Shown piece after piece: positions 1-8,103 of a stretch of DNA of 64,000 bases (the stretch's first letter is position 1; every line of letters begins with the position of its first letter). Both the position numbers and the translations under genes were made by a program. The DNA is from Halomonas elongata DSM 2581 (GTDB lineage: Bacteria; Pseudomonadota; Gammaproteobacteria; Pseudomonadales; Halomonadaceae). A model generated the notes under the pieces. The model saw only the letters and a list, made by a program, of their open reading frames with translations. It was not told where the DNA came from and searched no databases. The DNA lies in assembly GCF_000196875.2 (NCBI RefSeq), contig NC_014532.2, positions 1,550,001 through 1,614,000 on the forward strand, given 5' to 3'.

Positions 1-181
1 CTTGGCGGTCAGCGACTCTCTGTCGCCGGTCAACAGGCCGAAAAGTGGGCATGCATCCGATGTTGCCTCGCCCGAATTCTCGGCCCTCGACTTCCAGCGT
101 AGTATAAAAACGCTGTTTGCAAACGCTGTTCTTTAACTTTGCTGCGTGTAGCCGGCCAATGGCATGCCGCGATGGCGCTTA
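1..181. other. Non-coding left edge
   Basis: I see no gene here. It lies beyond the 3' end of the leftward TetR gene. It contains the 10-bp palindrome GTTTGCAAAC at 115-124, flanked by two copies of AACGCTGTT. This could be an operator or part of a promoter for a gene outside the window, but nothing ties it to one. Confidence 0.35.
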
Positions 182-805
182 TCATGCCGACGAGCGGGAG
201 AGCGGGATATCCAGCAGCCGCGCGGCGGCGTCGAGACCGATGGCCTGGAGTTCGTGGATGTCGAAGCTCTCGGTGGACAGGGCGCCCTCGATCCACAGGC
301 CGTCGATGAGGCCGTTGACGGCGATGGAGAGGCGCTGCAGTTCGGTATCGCTCGGTGAGTGGCCGTGTTCTTTCAGTGCCTCATGAATGAGGTCGCGGAA
401 GGCGCGGGTCGTGCGGTCGTACCAGTGCCGGCGGATGTCGGCCATGGCGTTGTCGTGATGGGTGAGGGGCAGGAAGTTGGCCCACAGCAGCAGGCTGTCC
501 GGGGTGACGATGGGCGGCGAGAGATTGGCCAGCAGGTAGCGTTCGAGACGTTCGCAAGCCGTCATGTCGTCGCCGTCGATGGTGCCGTGGGCCGCTTCGA
601 AGAGGCGTTCCAGGAAGCGCCGATAGGCGGCCTGGAGGATGCCATCCTTGCTCTTGAAGTAGAAGCGGATCAGGCCGTTGGTGACGCCGGCATAGTCGGC
701 GATATTGCGCACCGTGGCCGCGGAGATGCCCTCCCGCGCAATGCAGGTGAGGGTGGCGTCGATCAGGACGCTTTCGCGGTCGTTGCCGGCACGCCGGGTC
801 GCCAT
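182..805 (-). CDS. TetR/AcrR-family regulator, BetI-like
   Basis: A 207-residue DNA-binding repressor of TetR type. The N-terminal helix-turn-helix is clear at about residues 15-60 (AREGISAATVRNIADYAGVT, then GLIRFYFKSKDGIL). The C-terminal ligand-binding half has the layout of BetI-like proteins, including a WxxFLPLTHHD segment where BetI has WLAFWA-type sequence. The gene begins 3 nt after the stop of the amidinohydrolase gene upstream on the same strand, so the two are very likely cotranscribed. I infer control of this enzyme and of the divergent ABC importer. The ligand is unknown, and despite the BetI resemblance there are no choline oxidation genes here. Confidence 0.85.
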   Translation of the reverse strand: MATRRAGNDRESVLIDATLTCIAREGISAATVRNIADYAGVTNGLIRFYFKSKDGILQAAYRRFLERLFEAAHGTIDGDDMTACERLERYLLANLSPPIVTPDSLLLWANFLPLTHHDNAMADIRRHWYDRTTRAFRDLIHEALKEHGHSPSDTELQRLSIAVNGLIDGLWIEGALSTESFDIHELQAIGLDAAARLLDIPLSRSSA

Positions 806-808
806 GGC

Positions 809-1684
809 TCAGGCCTCGCGCAGGATCGGGTTGGTCAGGCAGGTGGGGCCGCCCTCGCAGGCCATGCACAGGGCATCACCGGCGAAGGTGCGCACACGAA
901 TGCCGTGTTGCTCCATCACCGCCCGGGTGCCGGGGAAGCCGTCGATCATCAGGCAGTCGCCGGGCGAGAGCGGCATGACGTTCAGGTTGAGGCCCAGGGA
1001 GTCGTGGAATTCGGCTTCGGGGGCCGCCACCAGGGTGATACCACGGGCCTTCATCAGGGTCCACAGGGCAGCCGGAATCAGTTTTGGGTGAACCAGGTAG
1101 AGGTCGTCGGTGAGCGGCGAGATGACCGACATCAGGTGCAGGCAGGCGGCCTCGCCGTCCCATACCGGCAGGTCGAAGCCCAGCACCTCGATGCCGTGCG
1201 GGCCGAGCAGTGCATTCAGTTGGCGTACGCCCTCGCGGTTGGAGCGGAAGCCCATGCCCACGACCAGGGTGCTGTCGTCGAGCCATAAGGTGTCTCCGCC
1301 CTCGATACAGGCGTCGCCGGTCAGGCGTCCGAGTACCGGAATGCCCGCTGCCTCGTAATGCCGCCCGTGCAGTTCGGGTTCCGCGGCGCGCAGTGGCTTG
1401 CCCATCTTGAACAGCACGGCGCCGGCACGCGTGATCATCGAGGCATCGCGAGTGAACATGGCATCCGAAAGGCCGTCGCCGTCGTCCTCGATCCAGACGA
1501 TCTCCGCCCCGGAGCCCTGTACCAGTTCGGCGAAGGCATCGTACTGGGCGATCGCCTTGTCGGCATCGAAATGGTCGTTGTAATGCCATTCGGCAGGGTC
1601 GGCTTGCTTCAGGCTCGACCCGGGGCGGCGCATCAGTACGCGGGTCATGGGGGCGGCCATCGATTGGCATCCGTAGCGGGACAT
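809..1684 (-). CDS. Dimethylarginine dimethylaminohydrolase / arginine deiminase-family enzyme
   Basis: A 291-residue member of the guanidino-group hydrolase superfamily (DDAH, arginine deiminase, amidinotransferases). It carries the family EGGD substrate-binding motif in the middle, a histidine in the CLHLMSVISPL segment at the position of the catalytic His, and a C-terminal GGPTCLTNP motif whose Cys is the expected nucleophile. I chose the ATG at 1684 because GGAG lies 7 nt upstream; an in-frame ATG at 1738 would add 18 poorly conserved residues. It sits between a TetR gene (3 nt downstream) and a divergent polar amino acid ABC importer. This suggests use of imported arginine, methylarginine or a related guanidino compound. 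The exact substrate cannot be told from sequence; a methylated arginine or free arginine are the main candidates. Confidence 0.85.
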   Translation of the reverse strand: MSRYGCQSMAAPMTRVLMRRPGSSLKQADPAEWHYNDHFDADKAIAQYDAFAELVQGSGAEIVWIEDDGDGLSDAMFTRDASMITRAGAVLFKMGKPLRAAEPELHGRHYEAAGIPVLGRLTGDACIEGGDTLWLDDSTLVVGMGFRSNREGVRQLNALLGPHGIEVLGFDLPVWDGEAACLHLMSVISPLTDDLYLVHPKLIPAALWTLMKARGITLVAAPEAEFHDSLGLNLNVMPLSPGDCLMIDGFPGTRAVMEQHGIRVRTFAGDALCMACEGGPTCLTNPILREA

Positions 1685-1741
1685 GGGCGAGCTCCATGGC
1701 TGATTGGGATCGTTGACTCGCATCTTATACAGATGCATAGT

Positions 1742-1757
1742 TTATGCAACCGCATAA
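1742..1757. promoter_or_regulatory. Palindromic operator candidate between divergent genes
   Basis: The arms TTATGC and GCATAA are exact reverse complements around AACC. A third related half-site (ATGCAT) lies just to the left. The site falls between the hydrolase gene (leftward) and the ABC transporter ATPase gene (rightward, start 1785), where an operator for the neighbouring TetR protein would be expected. The link to that regulator is inference. Confidence 0.4.
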
Positions 1758-1784
1758 CAACAGACACCATCGGGGAGCCCTGAC

Positions 1785-2600
1785 GTGAGCGATGCTTCGA
1801 CCACTACCGCTTCTCGTGGCGATGCCGTCATCGAGGTCGAGAATCTGCACAAGGCCTATGGCGACGCCCGGGTTCTCAAGGGCATCGATCTCTCCGCCGG
1901 GCGGGGAGACGTCGTCGCGCTGATCGGCAGCAGCGGCTCGGGCAAGTCCACCTTGCTGCGCTGTCTCAACCTGCTCGAGACACCCACCTCCGGTTCGCTG
2001 CGCCTGCTGGGGGAGACGATTCCCTTCCGCGGTCAGGGGGCACGGCGCGAGCCCGCCGATCGACGGCAGTTGCGTTGCCTGAGGGCGCGCCTGGGCATGG
2101 TCTTTCAGGGCTTCAACCTGTGGCCGCACATGACCCTGGAGGCCAACGTCATGGAGGCGCCGATCCAGGTGCTGAAGCGCTCGCGAGCCGAAGCGCGCGA
2201 CGAGGCCCGGACGCTGCTGGAGCGCGTCGGCCTCTATCATCTTCGAGAGGCCTATCCGACGACGCTCTCCGGCGGCCAGCAGCAGCGTGGCGCCATCGCC
2301 CGAGCCCTGGCGATGGGCCCGGAGGCGTTGCTGTTCGACGAGCCCACCTCGGCGCTGGACCCCGAGTTGGTGGGGGAGGTGCTGGCGGTGATACGCGACC
2401 TCGCCAAGGAGGGGCGCACCATGATCATCGTGACCCATGAAATGGCGTTCGCCGCGGATGTGGCGGACCGGGTCGTCTTCCTCGATCAGGGGGAAATCGC
2501 CGAACAAGGGCCGCCCGACCGGTTGTTCGATGCCCCGACAGCCCAGCGACTGCAACGCTTCCTGGGCTCGGTCAGTCCATCCCAAGGAGAACGACAATGA
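1785..2600 (+). CDS. Polar amino acid ABC transporter ATPase (HisP/GlnQ type)
   Basis: A 271-residue cytoplasmic ATPase of a polar amino acid importer. Walker A is GSSGSGKST, the signature is LSGGQQQR, Walker B with D-loop is LLFDEPTSALDPE, and the switch histidine is in VTHEM. The start is GTG with a GGGGAG ribosome site upstream. Its stop overlaps the ATG of the binding-protein gene (ATGA), so the operon runs ATPase, binding protein, two permeases. This is the HisP/ArtP/GlnQ branch. The divergent guanidino hydrolase suggests arginine or a modified arginine as cargo, but specificity is set by the binding protein and is not proven. Confidence 0.93.
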   Translation: MSDASTTTASRGDAVIEVENLHKAYGDARVLKGIDLSAGRGDVVALIGSSGSGKSTLLRCLNLLETPTSGSLRLLGETIPFRGQGARREPADRRQLRCLRARLGMVFQGFNLWPHMTLEANVMEAPIQVLKRSRAEARDEARTLLERVGLYHLREAYPTTLSGGQQQRGAIARALAMGPEALLFDEPTSALDPELVGEVLAVIRDLAKEGRTMIIVTHEMAFAADVADRVVFLDQGEIAEQGPPDRLFDAPTAQRLQRFLGSVSPSQGERQ

Positions 2601-3370
2601 AACGACTGCTGACGGCTACCCTGACTTCCCTTTGCCTGGTGCCGCTGGCGCAGGCCGAGGTGACCCGTGTTGGCTTTGCGACCGAACCCTATCCGCCCTT
2701 TGCCACGACGGATGCGAGTGGCGAACTGCATGGCTGGGAAGTGGATATCACCCGAGCGATCTGTGAAGCCGCCGAACTGGAGTGCAAGCTCGTCACGACC
2801 TCCTGGGATGGCCTGATCCCCGCCCTGACCGGCGGCAAGATCGACTTCATCGCCGCCTCGTTGAGCATCACCGACAAGCGCCGCGAGACCATCGCCTTTT
2901 CGGACAAGTACTATCAGACACCTGCGGCGCTGGCCGGTGCCAAGGGCGTCGAACTGGAGCCAACGTCTGAGGGGCTCGCCGGCAAGGCGCTCGGCGTGCA
3001 GTCCGCCTCCATCCACCAGGCCTATGCCCAGGCGCATTTCCCCGAGGCGACCCTGCGCGAGTATCAGACCCAGGACGAGGCCAACCAGGATCTGTTCGCC
3101 GGACGCCTGGACGCCACCCTGGCCGATCGGCTGATCATCGAGCAGTTCCTGGAGAGCAAAGAAGGCCAGTTGTGCTGTGAGATGACAGGTGATGTGGCTC
3201 ACGATCCCCAGACCCTGGGAGACGGCATCGGCTTCGGGGTTCGCCAGGACGACGATGCCCTGCGTGAGCGGCTCAACGAGGCAATCGCCGAGGTTCGGGC
3301 CAACGGCACCTATGACGAGATTACCGCCCGGTATTTCGACTTCGATATCTACGGTGAGCCCGACACCTGA
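2597..3370 (+). CDS. Periplasmic amino acid-binding protein (SBP family 3)
   Basis: A 257-residue solute-binding protein. Residues 1-20 form a signal peptide (MKRLLTATLTSLCLVPLAQA) with predicted cleavage after Ala20, giving a periplasmic protein of about 237 residues. The mature N-terminus has the family 3 pattern: VGFATEPYPPF, then GWEVDITRAIC, then the segment GLIPALTGGKIDFIAASLSIT, and later FSDKYYQTP. Two cysteines (ELECK and QLCCEM) could form a disulfide, as in LAO/HisJ-type proteins. The start overlaps the stop of the ATPase gene. Lysine/arginine/ornithine-type or related ligands are plausible; the ligand is unassigned. Confidence 0.92.
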   Translation: MKRLLTATLTSLCLVPLAQAEVTRVGFATEPYPPFATTDASGELHGWEVDITRAICEAAELECKLVTTSWDGLIPALTGGKIDFIAASLSITDKRRETIAFSDKYYQTPAALAGAKGVELEPTSEGLAGKALGVQSASIHQAYAQAHFPEATLREYQTQDEANQDLFAGRLDATLADRLIIEQFLESKEGQLCCEMTGDVAHDPQTLGDGIGFGVRQDDDALRERLNEAIAEVRANGTYDEITARYFDFDIYGEPDT

Positions 3371-3412
3371 GGTGGAGGGCAATGATGGACCTGGCAGGGG
3401 GCGTCCTGGGTC

Positions 3413-4135
3413 ATGAATTATCGCGACATGAGCATGGGGGAGTTGCTCGCGCTGGCGCCGCCCGGTTGGGGCGGCGCTCTGCTCGACGGGCTCTGGCTGT
3501 CGCTGCAGGTGGCCGGCGGTGGTTATCTGCTGGGCCTGCTGATCGGCATGGCCGGGGCCGCCGGCAAGCTCTCCGGTGGCCCCGTCATCCGTGATCTGCT
3601 GGCGTGCTATACCACGATCATCCGTGCGGTGCCGGAGCTGGTACTGATCCTGCTGCTCTACTTTGCCATGCCCGAGGCGCTCAACCAGTTGCTGGCCGTG
3701 GCCGGGTTGGGGGAGGTGGAAGTCAGCCCCTTCGCCGCCGGTATCGCGGTGATCGCCCTGGTCCAGGGAGCCTATGCCACCGAGGTGATGCGTGGCGCAA
3801 TTCGTGCCATTCCCTATGGCCAGATCGAGGCGGCCTATTCGCTGGGCATGTCAACCGCCAAGACGTTCCGGCGCATCACCTTGCCGGCCATGCTGCCCGG
3901 CGCACTGCCGGGGCTCTCCAATCTGTGGCTGATCGCCACCAAGGACACGGCACTGCTGGCCGTGGTCGGTTTCACCGAACTGACCTTGGCCGCACGCCAG
4001 GCGGCCGGCGCCACCAAGCACCACCTGTTGTTCCTGTGCGCGGCCGGTGTGCTCTACCTGCTGGTTTCGCTGATCTCGAACCTTGTGTTCAAGGCACTGG
4101 AGCGTCGGGCCACCAGGGGGATGTCGCATGCTTGA
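3413..4135 (+). CDS. Polar amino acid ABC transporter permease (HisQ type)
   Basis: A 240-residue inner-membrane permease with about five hydrophobic segments. The EAA loop that contacts the ATPase is at EAAYSLGMSTAKTFRRITLP. It follows the binding-protein gene by 42 nt and overlaps the next permease gene by 8 nt. The length and the start region are typical of HisQ/GlnP proteins. It should form a heterodimer with the next gene product. Confidence 0.92.
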   Translation: MNYRDMSMGELLALAPPGWGGALLDGLWLSLQVAGGGYLLGLLIGMAGAAGKLSGGPVIRDLLACYTTIIRAVPELVLILLLYFAMPEALNQLLAVAGLGEVEVSPFAAGIAVIALVQGAYATEVMRGAIRAIPYGQIEAAYSLGMSTAKTFRRITLPAMLPGALPGLSNLWLIATKDTALLAVVGFTELTLAARQAAGATKHHLLFLCAAGVLYLLVSLISNLVFKALERRATRGMSHA

Positions 4136-4907
4136 ATCTCGCCTGCCACCACATCGCCTCGGGCTGATCGCCGTCGCTGTGCTGGTCGTCACGCTGATGG
4201 CCCTGCAGATGCGCTGGGACTGGCTGCTCGACTACCGTGACGCCATCCTGGGCGGGCTCTGGCTGACGCTGGTGCTGCTGGTGACCACCAGTGTGGCGGG
4301 GTTCCTGCTGGCGATTCCACTTGGGCTGGTGCAGGTGACGGGGCCTCGACCGCTGGCCTGGCTGGCCCGGGGCTTCTGTACCCTGATTCGCGGCACGCCG
4401 TTGCTGTTGCAGATCTGGCTGCTGTACTACGGGCTCGGCTCGCTGTTTCCCTACCTGCCGGGCGTGCGCGGGAGCTGGCTGTGGCCCTACCTCACCGAGG
4501 CCTGGCCCTATGCCTTCGTGGCCCTGACGCTGTCGTTCGCCGGCTATGAGGGCGAGGTGATGCGTGGTGGTTTCGCCGGTGTGCCGAAAGGCGAGCTGGA
4601 GGCGGCCCGCTCGCTTGGCATGCACCCGCTGACCATCCTGCGGCGCATCTGGCTGCCCCGGGCCGTGCAGCGCGTGCTGCCCACCCTCAATGGCGAGTTG
4701 ATCATCCAGCTCAAGGCCACGCCGCTGGTTGCCACCATTGCCGCCGTGGATACCTATGCCGTGTTCGGGCGCATTCGCCAGGAAACCTACATGGTCTATG
4801 AACCCCTGCTGCTGATGGCCCTGATCTACCTGATCCTGGCCGGCCTGATCACTCTGGCTTTCGGTGCCCTGGAGTGTGCATGGTCGCGCCACTCTACCGG
4901 CGATTGA
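4128..4907 (+). CDS. Polar amino acid ABC transporter permease (HisM type)
   Basis: A 259-residue inner-membrane permease, the partner of the preceding HisQ-like protein. The EAA loop reads LEAARSLGMHPLTILRRIWL. The start at 4128 is preferred because AGGGGG lies 8 nt upstream; the ATG at 4083 would lie deep in the previous gene. It is the last gene of the importer operon and converges on the DUF1853 gene, only 22 nt away, with no obvious terminator in the gap. Confidence 0.92.
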   Translation: MLESRLPPHRLGLIAVAVLVVTLMALQMRWDWLLDYRDAILGGLWLTLVLLVTTSVAGFLLAIPLGLVQVTGPRPLAWLARGFCTLIRGTPLLLQIWLLYYGLGSLFPYLPGVRGSWLWPYLTEAWPYAFVALTLSFAGYEGEVMRGGFAGVPKGELEAARSLGMHPLTILRRIWLPRAVQRVLPTLNGELIIQLKATPLVATIAAVDTYAVFGRIRQETYMVYEPLLLMALIYLILAGLITLAFGALECAWSRHSTGD

Positions 4908-4929
4908 GGTCCGATCTACGCTTCGAGCA

Positions 4930-5904
4930 TCACCTCGGCGGCAAGGCTCGGGGCTCCGGGGGCAACGGAATCTGACGAGGCCAGGCGTCATCGACCACGA
5001 AGACGCGTCGCCAGCCGTGGGTGGGGTCGTGCAGGACGAGCTGGCGCGGTGCGCCGCCGCTGTTGAAATGTGTCTCGAGCCATGCCGACAGTGCCGCAAG
5101 CGGTATCAGGTCGTCCCGGCGGGGTGGCGCCAGCCAGTGAGGCTTGCCCAGGCAGGCGCCTCGGGTTTGCCGCGGTAGCGTCGTCTCCATGGTCGGCCAG
5201 TCCCGCCAATGTAGCCATTGTCCGTGGCGATGAGCGGGATGCGCCTGGCGAGGCGCCGGCATGCGGTGCCGGTAGGGGTAGAAGAGCACGCCGGGCATCG
5301 CCAGGCGCTGATGCAGCCGACCGCCGAAAGCCTCGCCGAGCCGTTGCGACATGGCGCGCTGAGCTTCCGGCATATCTGCCATGGGCAACTGGTGGCGCTC
5401 GAGATGGGCACGCTTGATGGCCAGGCTGTCGAGGCCGCCGGGGCCGACCCAGCGGGCCTGGTCGCGAGCCTCGCCGGGCCCCTCCGGCAGGCCCAGATAG
5501 AACTTGATGGCCACTTCGAGATGTATGGGCGTGCGTTCGCCGTTATTGCGATAGAGCAGGTCGAGTTCGCCCAGGGTACGGCGTTCGCGCACGACCGGCA
5601 GGTTGTGTGCCAGCAGTCGCGTGTTCGGTGCGGTCTCCAGCAGGTGCTGCCACAGGCGTTCATGGTAGTGGCCCAGGCGTGTCGCGCCGGGCGTGCCCGT
5701 CTTGGCCTCGAGATCGCCGGGGTAGGCCTCGAGGGTATCCAGGTAGCCGCGTAGCGTCGCGAGCTCGCCGAGCCCCAGAGCGCTGCGCGTCGGTCGCCCC
5801 GGCCAGGCCAGGGCCAGCAGGTCCGGGGCCAGCAGCAACCAGGCGAGATCCCTGACCTGCGGATGCTGCCAGCGTTCCAGGAAGTCGGTATCGTGGGGTG
5901 GCAT
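4930..5904 (-). CDS. DUF1853 family protein
   Basis: A 324-residue cytoplasmic protein of the DUF1853 family, of unknown function. Recognisable family segments are LDLLYRN followed by PIHLEVAIKFYL (about residues 110-135) and GVLFYPYRHRMP. The LDLLY...HLEVAIKFYL arrangement resembles a PD-(D/E)xK nuclease core, with Asp, Glu and Lys at the right spacing, but this is inference from pattern only. The start at 5904 follows GAGGG; an upstream in-frame ATG at 5946 lacks a ribosome site. It is divergent from the osmoprotectant importer. Confidence 0.75.
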   Translation of the reverse strand: MPPHDTDFLERWQHPQVRDLAWLLLAPDLLALAWPGRPTRSALGLGELATLRGYLDTLEAYPGDLEAKTGTPGATRLGHYHERLWQHLLETAPNTRLLAHNLPVVRERRTLGELDLLYRNNGERTPIHLEVAIKFYLGLPEGPGEARDQARWVGPGGLDSLAIKRAHLERHQLPMADMPEAQRAMSQRLGEAFGGRLHQRLAMPGVLFYPYRHRMPAPRQAHPAHRHGQWLHWRDWPTMETTLPRQTRGACLGKPHWLAPPRRDDLIPLAALSAWLETHFNSGGAPRQLVLHDPTHGWRRVFVVDDAWPRQIPLPPEPRALPPR

Positions 5905-5934
5905 GCGCCCTCGCTGCGGCGTTGAGGTGCCGTT

Positions 5935-5964
5935 CTGACAGTCCATTGAGTCGGGCCTTATACT
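5935..5964 (+). promoter_or_regulatory. Sigma-70-type promoter for the osmoprotectant operon
   Basis: A -35 element CTGACA (5935-5940) and a -10 element TATACT (5959-5964) are separated by 18 nt and lie about 32 nt before the ATG of the binding-protein gene. Both match the consensus well. The family in E. coli is osmotically controlled through RpoS, which could also use this -10. Confidence 0.5.
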
Positions 5965-5995
5965 CTCAGGATACATACCCAGCAAGCAGGTGCTA

Positions 5996-6928
5996 ATGAT
6001 GAACCCTGTACTGACGCGTCTCGCCGCCGCCGCAGCCGGCACCTTGATGGCCTTCTCAGCGGCTCAGGCCGATGATTCGCCGGTGGTGGTGGCTTCCAAG
6101 ATCGATACCGAGGGCTCGGTGCTCGGGCAACTGATCCTGCAGCGCCTGGAGAGCGGCGGCATCGACGTGGAGAACCGCCTGCAACTCGGCACCACCAGCA
6201 TCGTGCGCGAGGCGCTCACGGCGGGGGAAATCGATCTCTATCCGGAATACACCGGCAATGGCGCCTTCTTCTTCGACATGGCGGACCGCCCGGTGTGGAA
6301 GGATGCCGAACAGGCCTACCAGACGGTCAAGGCCGAGGATCGCGAACGCAATGGCCTGGTCTGGCTGACGCCGGCGGAGGCCAACAACACCTGGGCAATC
6401 AGCGTGCGGGGCGACGTGGCCCGCGAGCATGATCTGGCCAGTCTCGAGGACCTGGCGGACTATCTCGACGAAGGCGGTGACTTCAAGCTGGCGGCCAGCG
6501 CCGAGTTCGTCGAATCGCCCCAGGCGTTGCCGGCATTCCAGGAGGCCTATGGCTTCGACCTCTCCGAGGACCAGTTGCTGGTGCTTTCCGGCGGCAACAC
6601 CGCCGCGACCATGCGGGCCGCCGCCCAGCAGACCAGTGGCGTCAATGCCGCCATGACCTATGGCACCGACGGCGGCCTCAAGGCCCTGGACCTGGTGGTG
6701 ATGGACGACACGCTCGGCGTGCAGCCGGTCTATCAACCCACGCCGGTGGTGCGCGAGAGCGTGCTGGACGCGCACCCCGAGATCGAGACGCTGTTGGCCC
6801 CGGTCTTCGAGGCCCTGGATCGCGATACCCTGCAGCGACTCAATGGCGACGTGGCGGTCAAGGGGCTCGATCCGGCTCAGGTGGCATCCGACTTTCTCGA
6901 CAGCCTCCACGACGACCCGGATAACTGA
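5996..6928 (+). CDS. osmF: Glycine betaine/osmoprotectant-binding protein (OsmF/YehZ type)
   Basis: A 310-residue periplasmic binding protein of the quaternary-ammonium (OpuAC/ProX-like) family. The signal peptide covers about residues 1-25, ending FSAAQA before DDSPVVVASK. Family features are SKIDTEGSVLGQLILQ, the ELYPEYTG-type segment (IDLYPEYTGNG) and NNTWAISVRG. The window ATG at 5996 follows AGCAGG; a GTG six bases upstream is possible. Gene order (binding protein, permease, ATPase, permease) equals the E. coli yehZYXW operon. Uptake of betaine-like solutes fits a halophile, although YehZ-type systems have low betaine affinity and the true ligand may differ. Confidence 0.85.
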   Translation: MMNPVLTRLAAAAAGTLMAFSAAQADDSPVVVASKIDTEGSVLGQLILQRLESGGIDVENRLQLGTTSIVREALTAGEIDLYPEYTGNGAFFFDMADRPVWKDAEQAYQTVKAEDRERNGLVWLTPAEANNTWAISVRGDVAREHDLASLEDLADYLDEGGDFKLAASAEFVESPQALPAFQEAYGFDLSEDQLLVLSGGNTAATMRAAAQQTSGVNAAMTYGTDGGLKALDLVVMDDTLGVQPVYQPTPVVRESVLDAHPEIETLLAPVFEALDRDTLQRLNGDVAVKGLDPAQVASDFLDSLHDDPDN

Positions 6929-6936
6929 GGCTAGAT

Positions 6937-8103
6937 GTGCGCAGGGAAGCCATACGCCCGAATAGCGTTCTCGTCAGTCTGCTGCTCGCGACCCTGATCG
7001 CCTGGTTGGGGCTCGATTCGGTGAGCGTGTCGCCCAATCGCATCGTGCCCGGCCGCGGGATCGATGTACTGGGCGTCGCCGGGTGGGGTGGCGTGGTGGC
7101 GAGTGTCGCCCCCATGTTCGTCGTCCTGGGGCTGGCCTGGCGTCCGACTCCGGGCCGCCTGCGTTGGGCGACGGGGCTGGTGGTGCTGATGCTCTCGGCA
7201 CTGCCGGTGTGGCTGGTCGTCGCGGCGGCACTCAGGGTCGATCCGGACATGCCGCAGGCGCGCATGGGGATCGGCGGGGGCGTCTGGGTGGCGCTGTTCC
7301 TGTTGCTGCTGGCACTCATCGAGCTGCGCACCCGGTTGGCACTGTCCCGCGTGCTGGGCTGGGCATTGCTGCTCGTTCCCCTGGCGAGCCTCACTGCCTG
7401 CCTCGCGCTAGGGCTCGAGCCCCTGGCACTGCGCCAGGAGTATCAAGGTCGCAGCGGGGCCTTTGTGTCGGCCATCGGGGAGCACCTGCTGCTGGTCGGC
7501 GTGGCCGTCTCCCTCAGCCTGCTGCTGGGCATCGGTCTGGCCATGGCGATGCGGCACTGGCCACGGGCGCAGCGGATGGGTTTTGCGGTCCTCAATTTCC
7601 TGCAGACGATTCCCAGTCTGGCCCTGTTCGGCCTGCTGCTGGCGCCACTGGCCTGGCTGTCCGGCCGCTTCGAGTGGCTTGCCGCACTCGGGGTCAGCGG
7701 CATCGGCTGGGCGCCGGCGCTGCTGGCGCTGGTCGGCTACAGCCTGTTGCCCATGGTGCGCAATACCTATGTGGCGCTGGATGAGGTCGACCCCGATGTC
7801 ATCGACGCCGCGCGGGGCATGGGCATGAGCCGTGGCCAGGTGTTCCGCCAGGTTCGCCTGCCGCTGGCGCTGCCGGTCATCCTGGAGGGCATTCGCATCA
7901 CCACCGTGCAGGCCATCGGCCTGACGGCGGTGGCGGCCCTGATCGGTGCCGGTGGTCTCGGCACCTTCATCTTCCAGGGGCTCGGGCAGGCCGCCATGGA
8001 TATGGTGCTGCTCGGTGCCTTGCCGATTCTCGTCATGGCGCTGGTGGCGGATGCGCTGCTGGGTGCCTTGACCGACCTGCTGCGCTCGGGAGGGGCGACA
8101 TGA
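6937..8103 (+). CDS. yehY: Osmoprotectant ABC transporter permease, long form (YehY type)
   Basis: A 388-residue permease. The N-terminal 170 residues carry about five extra hydrophobic segments before the conserved permease core, the hallmark of YehY as opposed to the short OpuCB-like partner. The core includes FLQTIPSLALFGLLLAPLAW and the ATPase-contact loop IDAARGMGMSRGQVFRQVRL. It begins at GTG with GAGG 8 nt upstream and ends with a 4-nt overlap with the ATPase gene. Confidence 0.87.
   Translation: MRREAIRPNSVLVSLLLATLIAWLGLDSVSVSPNRIVPGRGIDVLGVAGWGGVVASVAPMFVVLGLAWRPTPGRLRWATGLVVLMLSALPVWLVVAAALRVDPDMPQARMGIGGGVWVALFLLLLALIELRTRLALSRVLGWALLLVPLASLTACLALGLEPLALRQEYQGRSGAFVSAIGEHLLLVGVAVSLSLLLGIGLAMAMRHWPRAQRMGFAVLNFLQTIPSLALFGLLLAPLAWLSGRFEWLAALGVSGIGWAPALLALVGYSLLPMVRNTYVALDEVDPDVIDAARGMGMSRGQVFRQVRLPLALPVILEGIRITTVQAIGLTAVAALIGAGGLGTFIFQGLGQAAMDMVLLGALPILVMALVADALLGALTDLLRSGGAT

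Noticed and set aside
115-124. An operator for the TetR gene at the left edge
   Set aside because: The palindrome is downstream of the TetR gene's 3' end, so it cannot control that gene; any target lies outside the window.
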